Of a DNA stretch of 64,000 nt, positions 37,402-45,047 are shown in pieces. Source of the stretch: Caulobacter mirabilis (GTDB taxonomy: Bacteria; Pseudomonadota; Alphaproteobacteria; Caulobacterales; Caulobacteraceae); NCBI RefSeq assembly GCF_002749615.1, contig NZ_CP024201.1, forward strand, positions 2,852,001 to 2,916,000. The letters run 5' to 3'. The notes beneath the pieces are model-generated. The model was not told where the DNA came from. It saw only the letters and a program-made list of their open reading frames with translations, and did no database searches. Position 1 is the stretch's first letter; each line of letters starts with the position of its first letter. The position numbers and the translations under genes were made by a program.

Positions 37402-39887
37402 CTCTTTCTTTCGTCGTCCTTCTTCTTTCCGCCAAAGAAGTCCATAACCTTCTTGATGGTTATGGATCCGCGAGCGTCTAAGGATTGCGAGGCGCCAACA
37501 CCTACCCTGCCAATCCGAGCATTGATCTTGCTAACGGCGGCAGTCCGCGGGCCGGCTTTGCCGCCGCTGTTTGGAGCCTCCCTTGAACCCTGTGGGCTCG
37601 CGCCTTTGCCTGCTCCCGGCCCGGTAAGTGGAGTGGTATAGGAGCCACTGAGCGGTCCCACGGTAACATTGGTGCTCGTTGAAACCCCTTCGTTCTCGGG
37701 AATCGTGCCTGGGGCGATTCCAATAGCGAGTCCGGCATCGGCTTTGAGCCCAGCCGCAGCGCCAACAGAAGCGGTTACCCCGAAGTCCCAGTTTTCAGAC
37801 GTAGCCCAGTTCTCGTTGAGGCCGGGAATCTGAAGCACAAAACCTGCCGATCCTCTCATTCCTACGCCTGGCGTGACCTCGCCCGCTGCCTCAACGCTGA
37901 TGACCGCTTGCTTCCCATCCGGATCCGCCTTGTTGACCGGATCCCCACCCACGTAGGCATACAGGTTCAGGTCGTCCTTGTAGCCGATCGGGTCGGTCTG
38001 CAGGAAACGCCCCGCGATCGGGTCGTAGACCCGGGCCTTGTAGTGATAGAGCTTGGCCTCCGGCAGCATGATCTGGCCGGTGTAGCGGAACCGGCTGCCC
38101 GTCCAGTTCCCGCCGCCCGGCTCGCCCCAAGGACCGTAGGTGTAGAGCTCCTCCACGGCGCCGTCGCCGCGCGTCCAACCCACGATCGAGCCCTGCCGGT
38201 CCTGGTGCAGCCAGCGCCAGATGTGCGTCGCCCCGCTTTCCACCCAGACCAGCGGCTCATCGGTTTCCGGGCCGTGGATGTAGCGCCGCAGCAGCGCGCC
38301 GCTCGGGGCGTATTCGCCGACCAGCCGCGAGCCGTCATACAGGAAGGCTGTCGAGGCTCCCCCCGACGTCGTCGACGCCAACCGCCCCTGCGGGTCGTAC
38401 GTCAGGGTCAGGCCCGGCCCGCCGCCCGTCACCGACGTCAGCCGGTTCTCCACGTCGTAGGTGAAGGTCCGCGTCCCGTCGTTGGTCAGGTTGCCGCGGG
38501 CGTCATAGCCGCCGCCCACCGCCGCGATCGAGGCGTCCCGGTTCAGGCCGTCATAGGTGTTCCCCGTCGTGGCCGGTCCCGGCGGGGCCCAGGTGTAGAC
38601 GGCGTTGGTCTCGCTGAGCAGCTTCAGCTGACTGGCCGGGTTGTAGGCGAACCCCCAGAGTTGGTCGTGCGCCGTGCCGGCCAGGTTGTACTGCAGGGCG
38701 CTCAGACGCCCCGCCGCGTCATAGGCCCGGCCGGTCACCACCCCGCCGCCGCCCGCCAGGCCCACGCGCCGTCCGAGGCTGTCGTAGGCGATCTCGGACA
38801 GGATGGTCGAGCCGCTTTCCCGGATCATCGTCATCCGGCTGGCGTTGTCGTAGCTGTAGGTGACGTAGGTCCCGCCATCCGGCCAGGTCACCCGCGTGCG
38901 GTTGCCGGCGGCGTCGTACTGATAGGTCATCGCCCGGCCGAACGTCGCCTCCGACGTCATCCGGCCGGCCTTGTCGTATTGGGCGAAGATGCCGCTGCCG
39001 TCAAAGAACTGGGCGGCGCCCACTCGGTCGCGCAGGTCATAGCCGGTGAACACGTCCTCCACCGTCCCGCCGGGGATATCCTTGGCCGTCTCCCGGTTCA
39101 GGGCGTCGTAGCCGTAGGCGATCACCTGGCCGTCGCGTTTGCGCACGCTGATGCGGTTGCCGGCCTGGTCGTAGCCGTAGGCCTCGTAGTCGGTGGCGCT
39201 CGAGGTGTTCTGCCCCGCCGTCGTCACCGGGAAATACAGCCCCGACAGCCGGTCGAAGCCGTCATAGGTCATCGTCGAGCGGTTGCTCCGCGCGTCGGTC
39301 ACCGTCGCCTGCAGGCCGTTGGCCGTATAGGTGTAGGTCGCGTAGGCCTGAGGCGTCGCCGTGCCGAACGCCCGGACCGTCGAGGTCTTCTGCCCGGCCA
39401 GGTCGTAGCTGTCCTTGGTGATCCGGTCGTTCCCGTCCGATCCCGCCGGCCCCAGCGTGCAGGCGTCCGCCGGCAGGCTGGCGTAGGCCGCCGGGTTCAT
39501 CCGCACCGCCGTGCAGGTTAGCCGGTCCAGGCCGTCGTAGGCGAACTGCGTCACCCCCGCCGGGCTGGTCGTCTTCAGCTTCTGGCCGGTGGCGCTGTAG
39601 GCCGCCTCCACCACCTCCAGGGCCACGAAGTCGGACCCCGTCGCCGTGGTCGTGGTTCCCTTCTCCGTCCGGATCTCCCGGCCGTCGGCGTCGTAGACGT
39701 GCCGGGTCGCCGTCCGCGGCAGCGGTCCGGCCCCGTCCGGGTCCGGCGCGATCTCGAACACCAGCCGCCGGTCGGCGTCCCAGACATAGTTCGAGGTGTA
39801 CTGCGCCAAGGCCGGCCCGGCCCCCAGCAGCGCCGCCCCGGCGATCGTCGTCGCCAGGATCGTCTTGCGTCCGGTCATCACACTCAT
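37398..39887 (-). CDS. Exported RHS-core protein with unique C-terminal tail (cassette 2)
   Basis: 829 residues. A signal peptide (about 1-25, MTGRKTILATTIAGAALLG...ALAQ) is followed by many YD/RHS repeats (for example YDGFDRL, YDALNRE, YDAAGRL). The RHS-associated core runs through [31 protein letters not shown] and LQTDPIGY and ends at about residue 659 (GGDPVNKADPDGK). The last 170 residues are unrelated to the tail of the cassette 1 paralogue. They are Gly/Ala/Ser-rich and strand-forming, and end in a strongly basic/acidic tail (FFGGKKKDDERKR). I chose the ATG at 39887, preceded by a G-rich ribosome site, over the upstream GTG that overlaps the previous stop. RHS proteins form hollow shells that enclose a C-terminal toxin; the toxic activity here is unrecognised. 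Confidence 0.88.
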   Translation of the reverse strand: MSVMTGRKTILATTIAGAALLGAGPALAQYTSNYVWDADRRLVFEIAPDPDGAGPLPRTATRHVYDADGREIRTEKGTTTTATGSDFVALEVVEAAYSATGQKLKTTSPAGVTQFAYDGLDRLTCTAVRMNPAAYASLPADACTLGPAGSDGNDRITKDSYDLAGQKTSTVRAFGTATPQAYATYTYTANGLQATVTDARSNRSTMTYDGFDRLSGLYFPVTTAGQNTSSATDYEAYGYDQAGNRISVRKRDGQVIAYGYDALNRETAKDIPGGTVEDVFTGYDLRDRVGAAQFFDGSGIFAQYDKAGRMTSEATFGRAMTYQYDAAGNRTRVTWPDGGTYVTYSYDNASRMTMIRESGSTILSEIAYDSLGRRVGLAGGGGVVTGRAYDAAGRLSALQYNLAGTAHDQLWGFAYNPASQLKLLSETNAVYTWAPPGPATTGNTYDGLNRDASIAAVGGGYDARGNLTNDGTRTFTYDVENRLTSVTGGGPGLTLTYDPQGRLASTTSGGASTAFLYDGSRLVGEYAPSGALLRRYIHGPETDEPLVWVESGATHIWRWLHQDRQGSIVGWTRGDGAVEELYTYGPWGEPGGGNWTGSRFRYTGQIMLPEAKLYHYKARVYDPIAGRFLQTDPIGYKDDLNLYAYVGGDPVNKADPDGKQAVISVEAAGEVTPGVGMRGSAGFVLQIPGLNENWATSENWDFGVTASVGAAAGLKADAGLAIGIAPGTIPENEGVSTSTNVTVGPLSGSYTTPLTGPGAGKGASPQGSREAPNSGGKAGPRTAAVSKINARIGRVGVGASQSLDARGSITIKKVMDFFGGKKKDDERKR
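37911..39850 (-). repeat. RHS-core duplicate, copy 2 (partner about 45624-47560)
   Basis: This stretch is highly similar to the same part of the cassette 1 RHS-core gene. Parts around 37940-38280 and 45660-46000 are almost base-for-base identical, whereas the segments before it (the tails) share nothing obvious. The pattern suggests recent duplication or ongoing gene conversion of the core. Confidence 0.8.
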
Positions 39888-39901
39888 GCCCCCCGGCCCC
39901 T

Positions 39902-42900
39902 TCACTGGATCGTCGCCGGGCAGGTCGCCGTGCGCGGGTCGCTCACGCCGGTGATGTTGCCGACCGCGTCGTACTGGTAGCAGGCCCTAAGGTTCAGCCC
40001 GCCGCTGTCCACCGTGCTCGCCTTCAGCCGGTACTGCGCCCCGGCGTCATACTCGTAGGTCGTCGTCGTGCTGCTCGAAGAGTCGATCTTCTCGGTCATC
40101 GAGGTCATCAGCGACACCCCGCCCAGCACCGTGTAGCCGTAGTCGGTCTGCGGCCGCGTCCCGCCGCTGTCGGCCGGCTTGAGAATCTGCGTCAGGTTCC
40201 CGTTCGAGCCGTTCCAGCTGTAGCTGGTCACGTCGACGACATCCGTCCGCGGCCCGTCCGACGCTGTCGGCCGGTTGCAGATCTTCGGATTGACGCAGGT
40301 CCAGATCAGCGGCCCCTCGCCGTAGCTCACCGTGCTGGTCAGGTCCGCCAGGCCCGAACCCGGCTTGGCCTTCTTGACCAGGCTGACCATGTTGTCGCGC
40401 ACGTCGTAGCCGAACAGGTCCTGGTCGCCTTCCGGATAGGTCCGCGACACCACCCGCTTGCGCCCGTCCAGCCCGCTGGTCGTCACCCGGCCCAGCTCGT
40501 CGATCGTCCGCGTCAGCCGGCCCCCTTCCAGCGTCTCCACCGCATAGCGGCCGCCTTCCGGGTCCTGGCGCTCGCCGCGATAGCCCTCGGCGATGAAGAA
40601 CTGGTGGGCGCCCCGCACCCCAGGCTGTCGGATCGACACCCCGTCCCGCGCCTCCTTCACCCGGCCCACGCTGTCGTAGGCGTACGACAGCGACGGCGTC
40701 GCCGTGTCCGCGGGGGTGTAGACCTCCGCCAGGGTGCAGAAGCGATAGGGACGCTGGCTGACCGACCGCGCCATGATCGCGTTGAACGTGACCTTGTTCT
40801 CACCGCCTCCGGCCTGAAGCGCCGACAGGACGGCGGTACAGTAGGGCGTCTCGGCGACCGTCGGCAGGTTCAGGACCGGTCCCAGGTTCGAACTCACCGC
40901 GTTCGGGATCTCGTAGACGGGCGCGGGAACCCCGACCGTGGCCGGATAGCTCAGCGTCAGCACGACGCCCTGAGGGAAGGTCCAGGTCTTCAGGCGGTGG
41001 CCCTGGCGGGAGTCCGTAGCGCTGCCGATCTTCCAGAACTCGTAGCTTCTTTGATCGCCGTGGGCGCCGATGGCGGTGACGGCCAGGTCGTCCTGCGCCC
41101 AGTACCGGCTGGTCGACAGCACGTAGTCGCAGCCGGGGCGATTGCAGATGCCCGCCTGCACCTTCCGCAGCGCCTGTCGGGTTCCGGTCACCGACACTCT
41201 CGCGGCGCCGCCGGCGGTCGGGGCGTAGGTTCCGTCCGCCAGGCGCACATATTGTTCCGTCGCTCCGCCCTGGTTGATCGTGACGGTGTTTCCGGCGATC
41301 TCGCGCCCCAGCCAGTCGGCGATCAGGACGCCGCGCACTTCTCTCGTAGGCGAAGCGGCTTGCCGCCAGCTGTCCTGCATCGCGGTGAAGGCCACGATCG
41401 CCTGGACCCCGGCCGCAGGCAGGCTCTCCCCCAAGGCTTCGGCGCCGGAGCCTCCGATCACCGCGGCGCTTTCCCAGTTGGACACCACGCCGTCGACGTC
41501 CCCGGTCGGCGACAACTGATAGCCCAGCTCGTCATAGCCGAGCGGGCTGGGCTGCCGCAGCCCGCCGCCGCGCACGGCGATCCTGTGGTCCAGACGGAAG
41601 GGCATTTCACCCGCGCCGACCGAGGCGAGAACCGGACTTTCGTACCCGGCCGAGCCGGTCTGCAGGTTCACGCCCAGCGCGCTGGAGCGATCGACGAAGC
41701 GATCCTTGAGAGTTTGCGCCGCCTTGTTGGGGTCGTAGGTAACGCCTTCCTTGATGATGTTCGCGCCGCCGCCCTTGTAGGCCGCACCGGCCGTGAGGAC
41801 CACGTGAGCGATGTCCACGGGATCGCCTGCGCCGTCGTAGCGATTGGCGATGAGTGCGCCGCCCACCTGGCTCGATGGGTTCCGCATATAGACCGGATGT
41901 GTCCCTCCCGAAGTGCCGACATATCCCGAAACAAAGACCGAACCGTGCCGGAAGCCCGGGCCCAAGGAGGTCTCGGACGAAGCGGTCACATCGAAACCCG
42001 CGCCCGTATAATTGACGATTGTCGCGGCGCCTCCGATCTTGCCGCCATCCACGTTGACCCACGCTTCCTGGCCCGCGAACTTGCCGTGGGCGCCGCTGGC
42101 GAGGTTCTCGGTCACCATCAGGCTCCGGGCCGAGGACGCGTTCGCCGCGGTGAAGCCGTAGGAGAGCCGGCTCGACGCGTTCGGGGTTTCACTCGCCTCT
42201 GGCTCATTGCCCCAGGAGAAGCGACGGGCGGTCGAAACCGAGTCCGGAGAATCCGACAGCTGCTCGGCCACGCTGCCTTCGAGCATTGCGCCCGTCGCCG
42301 CAATCGCGTGCACCGCCGCCCGTCGCGCCGCCGCGTCGTCGGTCTTCGACACCACGCCGAACGCGGTCTCCAGGTCGACGACCGTCACCTCATCGAAGAA
42401 CTGGGAATTGAGCGGCTGTGGCGGCTCTCCCGACTGCACGATCGGTATCGCCGACACGACCCGCAGGTTCGGCGTGATCACGCCCAGGCTGTGATGGTGC
42501 GTGAATCGTCCGCCGGCCAGCTCGGCGTGAAGCGCGCCGGACGCCGAGAATTGCGCCAGCCAAGTGGCCTGGATCCGCATCCGCATCAGCTTGCCCGAGG
42601 TGGTGGTCGTCGGCGTCGAATCTTTCGAGCGGCTTCCCAGGCGAACGGGCAGCAGGGTCAGGCCCTCGACACCTTCTTCCCGATCCCATCGGGCGGCCAG
42701 AGCAGTGGAGGTCGCCCCCCAGCCATGGGCGATCAGCGACGGCAGATTGTAGTTGATCGTCTTCTGGACGCTCGCATCGGCGTAGGTTCCGCCGGCCGCC
42801 GCGTAGGGGTGGTTGGCTGTCAGCGTGAGCGGCAGATCGAGGCCGATCGGCGAGATGAACGTCGGTCCAGTCGCCACCACGACGTTGTCGAGGAACACTT

Positions 42901-44101
42901 CCGCCGACCATTTGTACGGATCGTAGACCGAGCCCGGCGGCCGCGGCAGGTTCAGTGCGCGCTTGGGTTGGACGCCGAGGTTGCGGCCGTAGATCTCATC
43001 GACGAACAGGGTCTTGTCGATAACCGTCTGGGTCTGGCCGGGGTTGACCTCGACCGCGGACGCGACCCGCAGCGTCGTCCGATACTGGTCGGGGACGCCG
43101 CCGCTCCAGGTCGCGTAGGCTGAGGCGGTATAGGGCAGCGCCCCTTGCCGCCATCCTCCGGCCGGACGCGTCGCCGCCTGAATCTCCCGACCGCCGACGA
43201 CGTCGGCTAGGTCCGCGCCCTGCAGGTCCGCCAGCCTCAGCCGCGCCAATAGGGCTGAGGACCAGGTTTGAAGCTTGCCGTTGAGGGCGGTCTGATTGAA
43301 GGCGGTCACATAGGACGCGCTGCCGCTGGACCCGGTCGTCCCTCCAGCGGCTGACGCGATCTCGCCAGCCGTGAACCCCATGCCGGCCTTCACGTCGATG
43401 CCGGCCTTGTGGGTGTAGGGCTTGTAGGCGGGGTCGAACTGGTAGGTCCCGCCGCCGATCGTCGCCTCGACCCAGGCATGGCCCAGGGTCACGCTGCTGA
43501 CCGAGCCGGAGAGCGCGCAGTTGGCCGGACTGGAGCCGTTGATGATCGCCGGAATGCCGCCGAGGGCTAGGAACTGGCAGGCCGCCTTGGCCTGGTCCAG
43601 ACCGGTCCAGGCCTGGAACTGGGGCCCGGTCAGGGTGATCGTCCCGACCTTGTAGCTCGCCGTGATCCCCGACTCGCGCAGCAGCTCCACCATCAGGCTG
43701 GCCTGGTCGAAGGCCGTGCCCGACTTGTCGATGATCACGCCCAGCGCGCCCTTCTGCAGGCCGTACTGGAACTCGGTGTCGATCCCGTTGCGGACGTACT
43801 CGTAGATCAGGTCCGGATCGCCGCGCAGCGCCCGCGCCAGCTCCTTCACCTCGGGCGGCCGCAGCGTGGTGCAGACCTGCGCATTCGACGGGAACTGGGC
43901 GCAGAGCCCGTTCGTCGAGGTCGTTCCGCCGCCATAGTAGGCCGAGGCGGCCGCGGGCGAGACCAGCTCGCCCTTCAGCACCTGCACCGACGGCACGGCC
44001 GAAAGCCCCTGCGCCATCGCCGGCTGGGCGACCAGAGCTATAAGCGACACGCCGCCGAACAGGCCGCCGGCCGCGACTCCACGCCAATCTCTACGGTACA
44101 A
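39902..44101 (-). CDS. Exported transglutaminase-like/YD-repeat protein, N-terminal half of split RHS (cassette 2)
   Basis: 1399 residues. A signal peptide (about 1-31, ending QPAMAQ) is followed by a transglutaminase-like fold at about 85-230: [33 protein letters not shown], and GHAWVEATI with FDP. The usual catalytic Cys position holds no Cys (TAFDQAS), while His and Asp remain. A long beta-rich middle and YD repeats follow towards the end (YAYDSVGRV, YGYTVLGG, YQYDAVGNI). The protein stops in the middle of a YD array, which the next gene continues. It starts at a TTG at 44101 with GGGGGCG upstream. It is a paralogue of the 1404-aa protein of cassette 1. Confidence 0.85.
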   Translation of the reverse strand: MYRRDWRGVAAGGLFGGVSLIALVAQPAMAQGLSAVPSVQVLKGELVSPAAASAYYGGGTTSTNGLCAQFPSNAQVCTTLRPPEVKELARALRGDPDLIYEYVRNGIDTEFQYGLQKGALGVIIDKSGTAFDQASLMVELLRESGITASYKVGTITLTGPQFQAWTGLDQAKAACQFLALGGIPAIINGSSPANCALSGSVSSVTLGHAWVEATIGGGTYQFDPAYKPYTHKAGIDVKAGMGFTAGEIASAAGGTTGSSGSASYVTAFNQTALNGKLQTWSSALLARLRLADLQGADLADVVGGREIQAATRPAGGWRQGALPYTASAYATWSGGVPDQYRTTLRVASAVEVNPGQTQTVIDKTLFVDEIYGRNLGVQPKRALNLPRPPGSVYDPYKWSAEVFLDNVVVATGPTFISPIGLDLPLTLTANHPYAAAGGTYADASVQKTINYNLPSLIAHGWGATSTALAARWDREEGVEGLTLLPVRLGSRSKDSTPTTTTSGKLMRMRIQATWLAQFSASGALHAELAGGRFTHHHSLGVITPNLRVVSAIPIVQSGEPPQPLNSQFFDEVTVVDLETAFGVVSKTDDAAARRAAVHAIAATGAMLEGSVAEQLSDSPDSVSTARRFSWGNEPEASETPNASSRLSYGFTAANASSARSLMVTENLASGAHGKFAGQEAWVNVDGGKIGGAATIVNYTGAGFDVTASSETSLGPGFRHGSVFVSGYVGTSGGTHPVYMRNPSSQVGGALIANRYDGAGDPVDIAHVVLTAGAAYKGGGANIIKEGVTYDPNKAAQTLKDRFVDRSSALGVNLQTGSAGYESPVLASVGAGEMPFRLDHRIAVRGGGLRQPSPLGYDELGYQLSPTGDVDGVVSNWESAAVIGGSGAEALGESLPAAGVQAIVAFTAMQDSWRQAASPTREVRGVLIADWLGREIAGNTVTINQGGATEQYVRLADGTYAPTAGGAARVSVTGTRQALRKVQAGICNRPGCDYVLSTSRYWAQDDLAVTAIGAHGDQRSYEFWKIGSATDSRQGHRLKTWTFPQGVVLTLSYPATVGVPAPVYEIPNAVSSNLGPVLNLPTVAETPYCTAVLSALQAGGGENKVTFNAIMARSVSQRPYRFCTLAEVYTPADTATPSLSYAYDSVGRVKEARDGVSIRQPGVRGAHQFFIAEGYRGERQDPEGGRYAVETLEGGRLTRTIDELGRVTTSGLDGRKRVVSRTYPEGDQDLFGYDVRDNMVSLVKKAKPGSGLADLTSTVSYGEGPLIWTCVNPKICNRPTASDGPRTDVVDVTSYSWNGSNGNLTQILKPADSGGTRPQTDYGYTVLGGVSLMTSMTEKIDSSSSTTTTYEYDAGAQYRLKASTVDSGGLNLRACYQYDAVGNITGVSDPRTATCPATIQ

Positions 44102-44187
44102 GACACGCCCCCGCGTTCGTCATCCCGCCCGCCGCAACGGGCGCTTCCAGCTGTTTCGAAGTCTGGCCGTCAGGCCGCGACCGCCGC

Positions 44188-44379
44188 CTAGGTGGTGGTC
44201 ACCGTGGCGGTGCGGTTTCCGTTGTCGTCGTAGCTGTAGGTGATGGTGACGCCGGTCGAATAGGTCACGGTCTTCAGCCGCCCCAGGTCGTCATAGGTAT
44301 AGGTGACCGTCGCCGCGGACGCGGCTCCCCCGGCGACGCTCAGCATCACCGCCGTCGCCGCCATCAAGCCCCGAAACAT
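44188..44379 (-). CDS. 63-aa exported YD-repeat microprotein (cassette 2)
   Basis: A signal peptide (about 1-22, VAGGAASA) leaves a mature chain of about 40 residues. It is nothing but a YD-repeat unit: YTYDDLGRLKTVTY followed by TYSYDDNGNRTATVTTT. It has a good ribosome site (GGAGTGGGG before the ATG at 44379) and lies upstream of the 1399-aa gene. It matches the first 65 residues of the 318-aa protein that opens cassette 1, but lacks that protein's later domains. A near-palindrome (44179-44200) covers its stop codon. A cap or nucleating strand for the RHS shell is one possible role; this is speculation. Confidence 0.8.
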   Translation of the reverse strand: MFRGLMAATAVMLSVAGGAASAATVTYTYDDLGRLKTVTYSTGVTITYSYDDNGNRTATVTTT

Positions 44380-44541
44380 CGCCCCACTCCCACTGACCTG
44401 GAGGCCAGCCTATTCGCCCAGGGCGCGAAGGCAAGGGGGTTTCAGCCCTTGGCTATGGTTGGCCCGTAGCATGCGCGGCGAAGCGTGGCCCTAGATCGCG
44501 ATCTCGTCGGAAAAACTCTGCGCGCAGCGCGATGAATAAGA

Positions 44542-45027
44542 TTAGCAAGAGCTTTTGAAAAGATTTCGAGATGATGAAACATCTCTTTTTCCAACATCGG
44601 ACCAAATCACAGATGGAAGGAGTCCGTAGTTTAGAACAATTGGACTGTCTCCAGATTTTGAGAAAATATCTCTCCCCTTCATACCGACGTACGGGCCATC
44701 ACCCAGAGATTTCAACAACGCTTCCTTGCTGGAATATATCGCAATAGAATGCCCATAGTCACGCATGTTCACTGTATAATATTCCATAGGCATTCCCTTT
44801 GGCAAGGAGGAAGGGGGAGTTCGGACTCTCGAAAACACTTCACTATTCGCCACAACAACGTCAAGATCACCCCTAAGAGAACTATTTTTCGCCGAATTAA
44901 CCAGGCATCTTTCAAGATCATTGATCGGAAGAATGAACTGATCAGAATCTCTACGGTCAACTCGATCGCCGTTGCACGATACCGTCGCCAGCATTGCGGC
45001 AAGAGCCACCGCGCGCATGCCCCTCAT
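44542..45027 (-). CDS. Predicted lipoprotein; candidate immunity protein of RHS cassette 1
   Basis: 161 residues starting at the ATG at 45027, preceded by GGGAGGAG. The N-terminus MRAVALAAMLATVSCNGDR has a lipobox-like TVSC, so a lipid-anchored periplasmic protein is likely. The remainder is mixed alpha/beta with no family I recognise. Composition is much AT-richer than the flanking genes. It begins 20 bases after the stop of the cassette 1 RHS-core gene. Position, small size and foreign composition fit an immunity gene against a toxin met in the periplasm. This is inferred, not shown. Confidence 0.7.
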   Translation of the reverse strand: MRGMRAVALAAMLATVSCNGDRVDRRDSDQFILPINDLERCLVNSAKNSSLRGDLDVVVANSEVFSRVRTPPSSLPKGMPMEYYTVNMRDYGHSIAIYSSKEALLKSLGDGPYVGMKGRDIFSKSGDSPIVLNYGLLPSVIWSDVGKRDVSSSRNLFKSSC

Positions 45028-45047
45028 CGCTCCTCCCACTCGAAAAC

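Noticed and set aside
37398..39905. Frameshift joining the 1399-aa and 829-aa genes into one RHS gene
   Set aside because: The second gene has its own signal peptide and ribosome site, and the same split exists independently in cassette 1, so a sequencing error is unlikely.
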